Shown: piece after piece, positions 47,434 to 56,206 of the stretch
Layout: every line of letters begins with the position of its first letter
Position numbering within the stretch: position 1 is the stretch's first letter
Assembly: GCF_003014475.1 (NCBI RefSeq)
Contig: NZ_PYGJ01000004.1
Coordinates: 1 to 64,000 of the forward strand
Direction of reading: 5' to 3'
From: Shimia abyssi
Lineage (GTDB): Bacteria; Pseudomonadota; Alphaproteobacteria; Rhodobacterales; Rhodobacteraceae
Length of the DNA: 64,000 bases
Program-made: the position numbers and the translations under genes
Notes under the pieces: generated by a model
Seen by the model: only the letters and a program-made list of their open reading frames with translations
What the model was told of the DNA's origin: nothing
Database searches by the model: none

Positions 47434-48804
47434 TCAGGCGGCGTTTGCCTGGTCACGTGTCACCCAAACACCCACCTGTTCGCGCCGCCCACGCACAGCC
47501 TGATCGCCTCTATCCTCCAACCGTCTCAACAATATCTGCCCGGTTTTATCATCCGCTGCGATGGCATCCACCACGGCATCACTCACCGCGATCGGTCGCC
47601 CAAATGCACGTGTCAGCTGTTCCAACCGGCTGGCCACATTAACCGTGTCACCAATCACTCCAAACTCCAGCCGCCGCGCGTTGCCGATATCGCCCACGAC
47701 AACTGGCCCGAAATGAATACCGATGCCAATCTTGACCTCGGTCTGCCCATCAGCTTCGCGTTCAACGTTCCACTGCTCAAGCAACGCGCACATGTCAAAC
47801 GCACATTGCAACGCGCGACGCGCATCATCCGGGTGGGTATCCGGCGTGCCAAAAGTCGCCATCAGCCCGTCACCGAGATATTTGTCCAACGTCCCGCCAT
47901 TCTCAAATACAGCCCTGCCAAGGCGGTCATGATAGCCGCGCAGTAATGCCACAACCTCGCTGGCGGAATATTGTTCGCAGAGCGCCGTAAAACCTACGAT
48001 ATCCACAAACAGAACCGCCACATCCTGTTCACGCGCTACGCCCAAGTCTGAATTTCGCTGGCTGATCCGCTCTACAACGTTGGGTGAAAAGTACCGCGCC
48101 AAACTAGCACGTGACCTTTCGGCTTCAACTTGGCTCGTAACCAGTCGACGCGACCGGCGCACCAACGCCGCCAACCCCGCAGACAGCAAGACCGTAATCA
48201 GAATCTCCTGCGCCCAGAAGCCAAGATAGATGAAATCAGGGTCTGCACGTGCCGCGACAAACGCGTCCACCGACTGTTCCGGCAAGTCCAGATTTGTGAA
48301 GGCATCCGGCCGACTTGCGAACCAGGCCAACATGCCCGTACGGGCCAAAACAATACTGGCGCCACACCACAACACCAAGGATGGGCGAAAGCTAAAGGCG
48401 GCCTGCATTAGAAATAGGTAGAAAAACATGAACTGGCTGCTCGCCATCATGATAGCAGGGGGTAAAACATAGCTCGCCAGCGGGTTTTGTGCGCTTGAAA
48501 TCACCGCCAACAACGCACAATCAATCGCTACAAATCCGTATTTTGCCCTGTCCGAGAACCAGCCCAGCTTGGCCGAATAGAACTGCAACACCCCAATGAG
48601 CACAAAGACAACTACTTGAGAAAGCTGAAATAAATAGCTCCACCCGTGGTTTGGATTGTCAATCGCAACCCATATAACAACAACCGTTAGCGCAACGATC
48701 CGAACGCGCGCTGCCAGCATCAAACCCAGCTGCTCTGCGCCGTCAAAACTCACGTCAGGAACTCTTGCCGCTTGCGTGCCTTGATCCAAACTCATTGCAT
48801 TCAA
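47434..48804 (-). CDS. Membrane class III adenylate/guanylate cyclase
   Basis: This 456-aa protein has about six membrane segments in residues 28-215, a short helical linker (EAERSRASLARYFSPNVVERI), then a class III cyclase domain with metal Asp residues in VLFVDIVGFT and DKYLGDGLMATFG, and RRLEFGVIGDTVNVASRLE. It makes cAMP (or cGMP) from cytosolic NTP and is presumably regulated by the membrane part. ATG 48804 has AAAGG 6 nt upstream. The broken cNMP-binding protein at 14.2-14.9 kb is a possible effector class, but no link is shown. The 291 bp before its 3' end (47143-47433) hold the mmcB SOS box and little else. Confidence 0.92.
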   Translation of the reverse strand: MNAMSLDQGTQAARVPDVSFDGAEQLGLMLAARVRIVALTVVVIWVAIDNPNHGWSYLFQLSQVVVFVLIGVLQFYSAKLGWFSDRAKYGFVAIDCALLAVISSAQNPLASYVLPPAIMMASSQFMFFYLFLMQAAFSFRPSLVLWCGASIVLARTGMLAWFASRPDAFTNLDLPEQSVDAFVAARADPDFIYLGFWAQEILITVLLSAGLAALVRRSRRLVTSQVEAERSRASLARYFSPNVVERISQRNSDLGVAREQDVAVLFVDIVGFTALCEQYSASEVVALLRGYHDRLGRAVFENGGTLDKYLGDGLMATFGTPDTHPDDARRALQCAFDMCALLEQWNVEREADGQTEVKIGIGIHFGPVVVGDIGNARRLEFGVIGDTVNVASRLEQLTRAFGRPIAVSDAVVDAIAADDKTGQILLRRLEDRGDQAVRGRREQVGVWVTRDQANAA

Positions 48805-48959
48805 CGCCTTTGCTCATTTTGCCCAACGCCATCACCAGCGTGTCTAAACAGCATGCTGCCTTGCCACCAGATGCACGATTTTTTTCAGGCTTCGGACCCA
48901 GGAACCGTCTTCCCAGATGATACGACAGATTACACGGGTGAGTGGACAAAACATTCCTC

Positions 48960-49011
48960 TTGACGTGATACCCTTTGGCATCATATCAATAATAATACTA
49001 AATGGTATCAC
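48960..49011 (+). promoter_or_regulatory. Promoter/operator of the ArsR-AHSA1 operon
   Basis: TTGACG (48960-48965) is a good -35 box, with an AT-rich -10 region near TATCAATAATAAT. An 8-bp inverted repeat GTGATACC (48965-48972) / GGTATCAC (49004-49011) brackets it, and GGCATCA (48977-48983) is a direct variant of GGTATCA. This layout suits autorepression by the ArsR-type protein encoded 14 bp downstream. Confidence 0.6.
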
Positions 49012-49024
49012 TTCTGGAGCCCCT

Positions 49025-49393
49025 ATGCCCCCCAACTTACAACCAACTTTCCGGGCCCTCTCCGACCCTACGCGCCGAAACATCCTGCGTATGCTGGGCC
49101 AACGCGACATGACAATCGCCGAAGTTTCCGCGCAATTCGACATGACACGCGCGGCGGTCAAAAAGCACCTCGTTGTGCTGAGCGATGGCGGATTGATCAC
49201 GGTCCGAACCGAAGGGCGCGAGCGTATCAACACGCTGAACGCACAAGCGCTGAAACCCGTGACCGACTGGCTCAGCTGGTTCGAACGGTTCTGGGACACA
49301 CATTTGGATGCCCTCAAGGATGCCATCGAAACCGAAGACACCGAATTGGAAAAGGACACAAAAGATGACACTGGACACCACACAAATGACTGA
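49025..49393 (+). CDS. ArsR-family regulator (SdpR-like)
   Basis: This 122-aa winged-helix repressor has FRALSDPTRRNILRML and the recognition helix MTRAAVKKHLVVL. It lacks the metal-binding CxC of ArsR and belongs to the group paired with AHSA1/SRPBCC proteins. ATG 49025 has GGAG 6 nt upstream. It overlaps the next gene by 29 bp and is preceded by inverted repeats likely bound by itself. Confidence 0.9.
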   Translation: MPPNLQPTFRALSDPTRRNILRMLGQRDMTIAEVSAQFDMTRAAVKKHLVVLSDGGLITVRTEGRERINTLNAQALKPVTDWLSWFERFWDTHLDALKDAIETEDTELEKDTKDDTGHHTND

Positions 49394-49793
49394 CACTACC
49401 ATTCGCAAATCCGTATTTCTCGCCGCGCCTAAATCGCGCGTATGGGATTTTCTGACAAAATCCGACCAATTGGCAAAATGGTTCCACCCCGCCCAGTCCG
49501 ACCTCAAACCGGGCGAAGACTATCTGCTCACCTCCCAAAAAGACGGAGATCGCATGTGCTGGGGCTCAGTCCAAGAAATGCAGCCACATGATTACATGAA
49601 GTGGTCGTTCACCGTTGGCCCTCTCAATGGCGTCATGACAACCGTGGAATGGTCTCTCGCCGACGCTCCCGGCGGCACCCGCTTGACGCTGGAACATCGC
49701 GGCCTTCCGGCCAATTCCGACGGCTACGGTCTTGTTCTTGCGCTGGACAAAGGTTGGCACGGTTTCCTGCTCAACCTCCACGATCTCGACTGA
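49365..49793 (+). CDS. SRPBCC/AHSA1-domain protein
   Basis: This protein of about 142 aa has the AHSA1 pattern (IRKSVFLAAPKSRVWDFLT, then LAKWFHP, TVEWSLADAPGGTRLTLEHRG, W-H-G-F-L-x-x-L). It is a hydrophobic-ligand-binding helix-grip fold; the ligand is unknown. I chose ATG 49365, which has AAGGA upstream and overlaps the regulator; ATG 49386 is an alternative seven codons later. The regulator-AHSA1 pair is a common stress or xenobiotic-sensing operon type. Confidence 0.88.
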   Translation: MTLDTTQMTDTTIRKSVFLAAPKSRVWDFLTKSDQLAKWFHPAQSDLKPGEDYLLTSQKDGDRMCWGSVQEMQPHDYMKWSFTVGPLNGVMTTVEWSLADAPGGTRLTLEHRGLPANSDGYGLVLALDKGWHGFLLNLHDLD

Positions 49794-49857
49794 TCCCACC
49801 GGTGGGCCTCCCGCCCTTTGTCAGCGCATCAAAGATGCACTTCCTCTCGTTGGGCCC

Positions 49858-49932
49858 GGCGTGGCAGGTGGCTTAAGCCACCTGCCACGCCTCCCGCTCC
49901 CCGCAGGGGCGCAAGGCCTCATCAGGCCTTGC
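49858..49932 (+). terminator. Two consecutive hairpins after the ArsR-AHSA1 operon
   Basis: The first is a perfect 34-nt palindrome, arms 49858-49874 and 49875-49891. The second pairs GCAAGGCCT (49911-49919) with AGGCCTTGC (49924-49932) around a CATC loop and is followed by TGACACCTCTTTTC. Together they likely end the operon; the first has no U-tract. Confidence 0.65.
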
Positions 49933-49996
49933 TGACACCTCTTTTCAAGGGGTTCACACTCCGTATACGGTGCCTGAACACCAACCGGAGCGCGCG

Positions 49997-50689
49997 ATGT
50001 TTTCACAAGACAATCTAAAATACGACCCCATCCCACTCCCTGATCATGTTGCCCAATGCGATGCGGACATGGCCACAGCCGCTAAAGGGTTCTTTGAGAC
50101 AATGGCCCGTCGTCACACAGTGCGCGACTTTGACAAAACCCCGGTCCCGCGATCCATCATCGAAACCTCAATCGCCACTGCCGGGCGCGCGCCATCCGGT
50201 GCCAACCACCAGCCCTGGTTTTTCGCCGCCATCTCTAACGCCGACCTCAAAGCACGTATCCGCGCCGAAGCCGAAGTGGAAGAGCGCCGGTTTTATGCAG
50301 GCGGCGCTGGCGACGAATGGATCAAAGCGCTAGAGCCTATTGGCACCAACGATCACAAACCTCATCTGACAGACGCACCTTGGCTTATCGTAGTCTTTGC
50401 ACAGCGCTACGGCGAATTTTCTGACGGCATGCGCTACAAAAACTACTACGTCCCGGAAAGTGTCGGCATCGCCTGTGGTTTTCTGATCGCCGCCTTGCAC
50501 CACGCGGGTCTATCGGTGCTGACCCACACTCCAAACCCAATGAAGTTCCTAACACCAGCGCTCGACCGCCCCGCGTCGGAAAAGCCAATCATGATCCTCG
50601 CGGTAGGGCGCGCCGCACAAAACGCAACCGTCCCGGCGGTGGCCAAGGTCAAGAAACCCCTCTCTGAAATCATGACTGTCTGGGATTGA
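49997..50689 (+). CDS. Nitroreductase-superfamily flavoprotein of the iodotyrosine deiodinase (IYD) type
   Basis: This 230-aa FMN enzyme has FMN-binding RRHTVRDFD and the TAGRAPSGANHQPW block. It has E96, Y100, K121 and T178, with spacings of 4, 25 and 82 residues from E96, identical to human IYD E157, Y161, K182 and T239. Those residues bind the halotyrosine zwitterion and the flavin N5. The C-terminal ATVP...KKPLSEIM also matches IYD. Reductive dehalogenation of iodo-, bromo- or chlorotyrosine is therefore the best guess. ATG 49997 has GGAG 6 nt upstream; a start at 49970 is less likely. Confidence 0.88.
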   Translation: MFSQDNLKYDPIPLPDHVAQCDADMATAAKGFFETMARRHTVRDFDKTPVPRSIIETSIATAGRAPSGANHQPWFFAAISNADLKARIRAEAEVEERRFYAGGAGDEWIKALEPIGTNDHKPHLTDAPWLIVVFAQRYGEFSDGMRYKNYYVPESVGIACGFLIAALHHAGLSVLTHTPNPMKFLTPALDRPASEKPIMILAVGRAAQNATVPAVAKVKKPLSEIMTVWD

Positions 50690-50998
50690 TTAGCGCGCTC
50701 TTGCACGTACAGACACCGGACGCGTTTCGGTGGTCAAAACCGGCGTGGCATCTCGCTTGCCGCCCGATCCGTTGTCATCACGCGCCATACGCATCACAGA
50801 AATCGCAAATTGCACACCGGCAAAAACGATTCCATTGAACACCCACAACAATCCCACGGCCAGAACACCGCCCTGCGCAGCACTTACCAAATGCCAGAGA
50901 TTGCCAACATTGAACCACAGCAACAGCGCGACAAAAATGGCCGACAAGCCGAACCCGGCAACCACTTGCATGACATACAGTCGAATGAGCTTGGGCAC
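50690..50998 (-). CDS. Small two-pass membrane protein, conserved hypothetical
   Basis: This 102-aa protein has hydrophobic helices at about residues 9-29 and 42-69, and a basic, Arg-rich cytosolic tail ending VRARAR. I do not recognise a family name. Its stop directly abuts the stop of the IYD-like gene (convergent, no gap). Confidence 0.75.
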   Translation of the reverse strand: MPKLIRLYVMQVVAGFGLSAIFVALLLWFNVGNLWHLVSAAQGGVLAVGLLWVFNGIVFAGVQFAISVMRMARDDNGSGGKRDATPVLTTETRPVSVRARAR

Positions 50999-51180
50999 AT
51001 TACACCTCCTGACACATCAAAAGGCTACGCCCTTGCGCTACAAGTGCAATGATAATCCGCGACCCAGCCGTCTTGCGCGACACCCCGCCGCACACCGTAA
51101 CCTATCTGATTGCAACACTCTTGCCAGACACCAAAAACTGACGAAAACTGAAAATCCATACAAAGTGAGTTGGGTAGAAC

Positions 51181-52282
51181 ATGTGGCAGGATTTCCTCGA
51201 TGCATCCCTTAGGGACAACTTAACACTGATTTTCAGCATCGTCGGAAGCCTAAGCGGCCTTAGCTTTTTTCTGTCCCTCGGCTGGCTGCGGCGTGCCCGC
51301 AATTCCAGTCAAACCATTCTGGCGCTGGAAGACGAAAACAAGCAATTCCGCAGCGATTTTGCCAAAGCTCAGGTCCGGCTCAAGGAAATTGATCCGGACA
51401 TTATTGTAATGCAATTGACCGGTCCCTCCCGCTTGCCCGACAAATCAGCCCGCGCGAAACGCGCCGGCATTTATTTGAACGCCATCGCACCTGCGGTCAC
51501 ACATTCGGCCGCAACCATTGCGCAACAGGCAATTTTCGAGTTCTCCGAAAACCCTGATAAATCGGTCAAAACTGCTTTGTCCCAAATTGCACTGGCGGAA
51601 CACTTTACCAGTGACGACCCCGAACTCGAACGCTTGAAATCCGCAGGCAAGCGGCTGGAAACCGTTTTGGCTTTGCCTGAAACTGTCCTGACCCCAGAAG
51701 TCTTTGTTCTACAAGATTTTGAAGTTCAGGCGCTTGCCAACACGGCTATGGAAAAGGGAAATCTCGACGAAGCTCTGTTTCTGTCGACTCTGTGCGCAGA
51801 AAAATCCGAACAACGCACAGGGCAAATGTCTTCCAATCACGCGGCCGCACTGACCACGCTAAGCCAAGCACAATCCCGTGTTGGATTGCATCTAGAGGCG
51901 ATGCAAACCCACGATCGCTGCATTGAAATCTACCGTGAAATCCTTGGCTCCGAAAACCCCGATTTTCTGTTTGCAGAGGTCGATCGCGCCACCAAGCTAT
52001 TGCGCGCGGGCCGCGCCGAAGATGCGCTCGATCACCTGACCAAATTGGAAAAAAAACATCACAATGGCGCTTGGCCACGCAAACGACCCCGCTATGGTAC
52101 ATTGCCTGTCAACTCGGGCATCTGTTCTGGATGAGCTGGGCCAAGTTGAAGAGCGGGACGCGACTCTAAATCGAGCTGGCGCCATCTTTGACTTGATCAA
52201 GCTGTCACACAAGATTGGAAACGCTCAACGGCTCGACGATCCTCGCGACTATATTCCTCGCGACTCGATCGTCATTCTTTGA
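51181..52282 (+). pseudogene. Membrane-anchored TPR-repeat protein, broken by one base in an 8-base A run
   Basis: The first frame (51181 to 52134) encodes an N-terminal membrane helix (about residues 15-37), a coiled stretch, and TPR-like helical repeats (ALANTAMEKGNLDEALFLS, then THDRCIEIYREIL). At 52049-52056 there are eight A; without one of them the reading passes into the other frame and continues the repeat (LSTRASVLDELGQVEERDATL) to the stop at 52282, about 366 aa in all. As written, the product ends prematurely with a non-repeat tail. It may be a sequencing error, a null allele or a slippery site. Function unknown. Confidence 0.7.
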
Positions 52283-52291
52283 CACTCAGCC

Positions 52292-52762
52292 TTAAAACGC
52301 TTCGGGTCTGGCCTCGCGCGCCATGTGATCCAGCACCGCGTTCACGAACTTGCTTTCCTTGCCTTCGGGAAAGAACGCCAGCGAGATTGCCACATATTCG
52401 CTGATCACCACCTTTGGCGGCGTGGTGGTTTGGGTCAATTCCGCACCGGCGGCACGAAACAGCGCGCGCAAGGTCGGATCAATTCGGTTGATTGGCCATT
52501 TCGCCACCAGCGCGCGATCTGTCATCTGGTCAATCGGCGCCTGATAATTCACCGCATCTTCCAGCGTCTTTATGAACAGCCCGGTATCACCCTCGATCAT
52601 ATCCGTGCCGTCATCGACCTCAGCTCCAAACCGATGGTCCAAAAACTCGACCCGCACCTGATCATAGGTCTGGCCCGACGCCTCCATCTGAAACAGGGCC
52701 TGCACCGCATATAGGCGCGAGGCGGATTTCATCTTGCGTTTCTGGTTGCCGGACAGGGTCAT
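52292..52762 (-). CDS. nusB: NusB, transcription antitermination factor
   Basis: This 156-aa protein has the NusB pattern (SASRLYAVQALFQMEASGQ, then DRALVAKWPINRIDPTLRALFRAAGAE, with VVISEYVAISLAFF). With NusE it forms the boxA-binding antitermination complex for rRNA operons. It overlaps ribH by 4 bp (ATGA), the usual ribH-nusB arrangement. Confidence 0.95.
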   Translation of the reverse strand: MTLSGNQKRKMKSASRLYAVQALFQMEASGQTYDQVRVEFLDHRFGAEVDDGTDMIEGDTGLFIKTLEDAVNYQAPIDQMTDRALVAKWPINRIDPTLRALFRAAGAELTQTTTPPKVVISEYVAISLAFFPEGKESKFVNAVLDHMAREARPEAF

Positions 52763-53310
52763 GCGGTCGGGGTATCCTTTGCTGCACCAGCAAGCTTGAT
52801 CTCTTCGGCATCCGGCAAAAACCCGACACCCTTACGCTGGCCGCCCCACTTACGAGCGAGCGCGATCAAATGCAAGGCCGCAGCCGCAGCACCCCCGCCC
52901 TTATTTTGATCCGCGACATCCGCGCGCACCTCGGCCTGCTTACGGTTTTCAACGGTCAGAATACCATTGCCAATGCACAGGCCCTGCAACCCTAAAAGCT
53001 GAATCGCGCGACTGCTATCATTGCAGACCGTTTCATAATGCGTGGTCTCGCCCCGGATCACACAACCCAGCGCCACATAACCATCAAAGTTGCTCATGCG
53101 CTCGGCCATGGCAATGGCCGTTGGTACCTCTAGCGCGCCGGGCACATCAACCAGCTCCCACGTGCCACCTGCCGCTTCAATTTCGGCGGTGGCCCCCGCC
53201 AACAAGTTGTCACCGATATCTTTGTAATAAGGTGCGCGCACCACCAAAAGCTTGACCGGCTTGTCAAACTCAGCCCGTGGCAGGATGTAATGTTGTTCAG
53301 CCGTCGCCAT
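52759..53310 (-). CDS. ribH: Lumazine synthase
   Basis: This 183-aa enzyme forms 6,7-dimethyl-8-ribityllumazine from the two rib intermediates. Visible blocks are VPGALEVPTAIAMA, ALGCVIRGETTHYE and GIGNGILTVENRKQAEVRA, with phosphate-binding Lys/Arg and catalytic His in ETTHYE. It lies 3 bp after the ribB-like gene. Confidence 0.96.
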   Translation of the reverse strand: MATAEQHYILPRAEFDKPVKLLVVRAPYYKDIGDNLLAGATAEIEAAGGTWELVDVPGALEVPTAIAMAERMSNFDGYVALGCVIRGETTHYETVCNDSSRAIQLLGLQGLCIGNGILTVENRKQAEVRADVADQNKGGGAAAAALHLIALARKWGGQRKGVGFLPDAEEIKLAGAAKDTPTA

Positions 53311-53313
53311 GGT

Positions 53314-54435
53314 TTACTCCTCGGTCAAAATTGGATGCGTGCCCACAATGCTGAGGCCATACGCATCAAGCCCCAGATACACTGTCTCCGGCGAATCTGT
53401 CAGCAGGATCAGTTTACTCAACCCAAGGCTAGACAGCATCTGCGCGCCCAACCCGGTGTTTTTGATCGTGCGCGGTCCTTCATCTTCATCAGCATACAGA
53501 CTATTGCGCGGTTCGCGGAACAAACACACAACGCCCTGCCCGGCTTCGGCAATTTTCTCCATCGCCCGCGGTAGCTCTCGCGCCGATTTTGGGCCAAGCC
53601 CCAGAACATCACTTGCTCCATGCAAGGCGTGGGTGCGCACCAACACCGGTTCATCCGTGTCGACATCACCCTTGATAAGAACGACATGCTCGATACCGTG
53701 GATCTGGTCTGTAAAAATGCGCATATCCCACGCACCGCCATATTCAGATGTGACCATCTCGCGAGATGTCTCGACAACCAGATTGTCATTGCGCGCACGA
53801 TAGGCAATCAAATCGCTGATCGTTCCGATCTTGAGACCATGTTCCTTGGCAATTTCAACCAGCTCAGGCAATCGGGCCATGGTGCCGTCCGCGTTCATGA
53901 TCTCACAGATCACAGCGCTGGGGTGCAACCCGGCCAGGCGGGAAATATCCACAGAGGCTTCTGTATGACCTGCCCGCACCAAAACGCCGCCACGCTTGGC
54001 GCGCAACGGAAACACATGGCCAGGTGTCGCGAGCGACGCCATTGTGTTTTGCTCGTTGATTGCGGCTGCAATGGTCAAGGCACGATCACCTGCAGAAATG
54101 CCCGTGCTGACACCTTCGCGCGCCTCAATAGACACTGTAAATGCCGTCTCGTGACGCGACGAATTGTTAACGGCCATCATCGGCAGGCCCAACCGATCCA
54201 CACGCTCAGCTGTCATCGGCAAACAGATCAATCCGCGCCCATGTGTCGCCATGAAGTTAACCGCTGCCGCATCCGCAAACTCGGCCGGAATAATAAAATC
54301 CCCTTCGTTCTCGCGATCTTCGTGATCGACAAGAATATACATGCTCCCATTGCGCGCATCTGCGATAATTTCTTCAATTGGGCTAATCGCATCGCGCAGG
54401 CTTTGCTCGACGGGCCCCGGGTTCTCAAAGGACAT
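53314..54435 (-). CDS. ribB: DHBP synthase with degenerate GTP cyclohydrolase II domain (RibBX-type)
   Basis: This 373-aa two-domain protein has an N-terminal 3,4-dihydroxy-2-butanone-4-phosphate synthase domain with full motifs ([45 protein letters not shown]). The C-terminal domain has the GCH II fold pattern but lacks the zinc cysteines (SECLTGD...RCDCG in RibA is replaced by [17 protein letters not shown]). It should supply only the butanone branch; a true RibA must be elsewhere. ATG 54435 has GGAG 8 nt upstream. No FMN riboswitch is seen in its leader. Confidence 0.92.
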   Translation of the reverse strand: MSFENPGPVEQSLRDAISPIEEIIADARNGSMYILVDHEDRENEGDFIIPAEFADAAAVNFMATHGRGLICLPMTAERVDRLGLPMMAVNNSSRHETAFTVSIEAREGVSTGISAGDRALTIAAAINEQNTMASLATPGHVFPLRAKRGGVLVRAGHTEASVDISRLAGLHPSAVICEIMNADGTMARLPELVEIAKEHGLKIGTISDLIAYRARNDNLVVETSREMVTSEYGGAWDMRIFTDQIHGIEHVVLIKGDVDTDEPVLVRTHALHGASDVLGLGPKSARELPRAMEKIAEAGQGVVCLFREPRNSLYADEDEGPRTIKNTGLGAQMLSSLGLSKLILLTDSPETVYLGLDAYGLSIVGTHPILTEE

Positions 54436-54564
54436 GAACGTGTCTCCGGCAAGTGATTGCGCAGGCAATATCGCATGCCCCTTTCAATTGCCAGTACCAC
54501 ATGCGCCTTGTTCCTGCACAAACGCGACCGCATCAGCTAACAGATGCAAGCGTGCGCCACTTCT

Positions 54565-54999
54565 TCATCCGGTCCGAGCGTCATTCAGTTGTTGCCTGAG
54601 GGCAGTTTCATCCTGAAGTCCCCAGAATTCCTGAATTTTCCCATTCCTAACGCGGTAAATGCTTACAATCCGAAACGCGACCTGCGCCCCTGTGGCCGGA
54701 ATATCGAGCCAAGTATCAGAATGTGTACCCGTTAATGTCTTATAAGCCACCACCCGATCGCCTTCGGCGATAATGGCCTCAACAGTGGCCTGCAAGTCCG
54801 GAAATGCTTTCAGAAACAACGTGTACCCCGCTTTCAGACCATCAAGTCCGCCGACAAATGCGCCGCCACCGCTGGCCGTGTGGTCCATAAAATCGACGGC
54901 AAAAATATCGTCTATGGTTTCTATGGCGTGGCCGTTCTGGATCTCGTCGATATAGCGTTGAACAACAGCTTTGTTCGCACTCAAGGTCTCGTCATGCAT
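54565..54999 (-). CDS. SnoaL-like ester cyclase family protein
   Basis: This 144-aa NTF2-fold protein has NKAVVQRYIDEIQNG, VDFMDHTASGG, and GKIQEFWGLQDETALRQQL, typical of the SnoaL-like polyketide cyclase-related family found widely in bacteria. The ligand is unknown. AAGGA lies 7 nt before the ATG. It stands between ribB and the divergent proline racemase gene. Confidence 0.85.
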   Translation of the reverse strand: MHDETLSANKAVVQRYIDEIQNGHAIETIDDIFAVDFMDHTASGGGAFVGGLDGLKAGYTLFLKAFPDLQATVEAIIAEGDRVVAYKTLTGTHSDTWLDIPATGAQVAFRIVSIYRVRNGKIQEFWGLQDETALRQQLNDARTG

Positions 55000-55153
55000 A
55001 GGAATTCCTTCATATTCGACCGCACAGCCAGTCTAGCACAGTTCCGCGCCGGGCGGTTCCACAGGCATCGGGCCGATCGACCAGACAGATTTTTTCTTTC
55101 CCTGCACCAAGACGCATTCTACCCTTCCTGAAACAATCCGCCGAGGTTCATAA

Positions 55154-56206
55154 ATGCGCACCACCCGCCTGCTGACAGCCGTCGAAGCCCACGCCGAAGG
55201 CGAGCCCGGCCGTGTCATCACCGGTGGGTTGCCACATATCCCCGGTGAATCCGTCTTCGCCAAGATGCAGTATATGCAGGCCAATCACGACGACATCCGC
55301 CTTTTAATGCTCCGAGAGCCGCGCGGTAATCCGGGCCTGTGTTGCAACGCCATCGTGCCGCCCTGTCACCCCACGGCTGACATGGGCTTTATCATCATGG
55401 AGCAAACCGAATACCCCCCGATGTCCGGCTCAAACGCCATCTGCGTCACCACGGTCTTGTTAGAAACGGGCATTCTGCCAATGCAGGAGCCATTCACAGA
55501 CCTCACACTCGAGGCTCCCGCCGGGCTCATCCGCGTCCGCGCCACTTGCAAGGACGGCAAAGTCACGTCCGTCACATTTCGCAATGTGCCCGCCTTTGCC
55601 GTGCATCTCGATGCACAGATAGACGTTCCCGGACTGGGACCGGTTACTGTTGATATCGCATGGGGCGGCATGTTCTTTGTCCTCGCCCAGGCCGCAGCCT
55701 TGGGGGTCTCGCTAGATCCTGATAATGGCGGCGAAATCCTACGCATTTCCGAAGCGATCCGCCATGCCGCCGCAGAACAGCTGCCCGTGGCGCATCCCGA
55801 CAACCCCGCCATCTCCGGCCCCACAATCACCAACCTCTGGGGGTCTCCCACCGATCCGGCCACGCACGGGCGCGGCGCTATAACGCTCTCGACCGGCCCA
55901 TATGACCCGACAAATCCACAGGCGGCCAGTGGCATTCTTGACCGGTCCCCCTGTGGCACCGGCACCTGTGCCAAAATGGCGGTACTGCACGCGCGCGACC
56001 TTTTGAAACCGGGCCAAGACTATGTGAACGCGGGCCCACTCGGCACCACCTTCACGGGCCGCATCCTCGAAGAGACTACAGTCGGCCCCTATCCCGCAAT
56101 CATACCCACTCTGACCGGTCAGGGTTGGATCTATGGCACCTCCCAATACATGCTCGATCCAACAGATCCGTTCCCGACCGGGTACACGGTTGGAGACATT
56201 TGGTGA
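55154..56206 (+). CDS. Proline racemase family enzyme with Ser/Cys active site
   Basis: This 350-aa protein of the proline racemase/hydroxyproline epimerase superfamily has the first catalytic position Ser91 (PPMSGSNAI) and the second Cys267 (RSPCGTGT). In C/C members it is a racemase or epimerase; T/C members are trans-3-hydroxy-L-proline dehydratases; S/C members have been linked to either or both. Hydroxyproline-type substrates are therefore likely. The stop overlaps the start of a GST gene (GTGA). Confidence 0.9.
   Translation: MRTTRLLTAVEAHAEGEPGRVITGGLPHIPGESVFAKMQYMQANHDDIRLLMLREPRGNPGLCCNAIVPPCHPTADMGFIIMEQTEYPPMSGSNAICVTTVLLETGILPMQEPFTDLTLEAPAGLIRVRATCKDGKVTSVTFRNVPAFAVHLDAQIDVPGLGPVTVDIAWGGMFFVLAQAAALGVSLDPDNGGEILRISEAIRHAAAEQLPVAHPDNPAISGPTITNLWGSPTDPATHGRGAITLSTGPYDPTNPQAASGILDRSPCGTGTCAKMAVLHARDLLKPGQDYVNAGPLGTTFTGRILEETTVGPYPAIIPTLTGQGWIYGTSQYMLDPTDPFPTGYTVGDIW

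Noticed and set aside
54436..54564. Search for an FMN riboswitch ahead of ribB
   Set aside because: None of the conserved RFN blocks is visible here or in the 148 bp ahead of ribE; only ordinary leader sequence.
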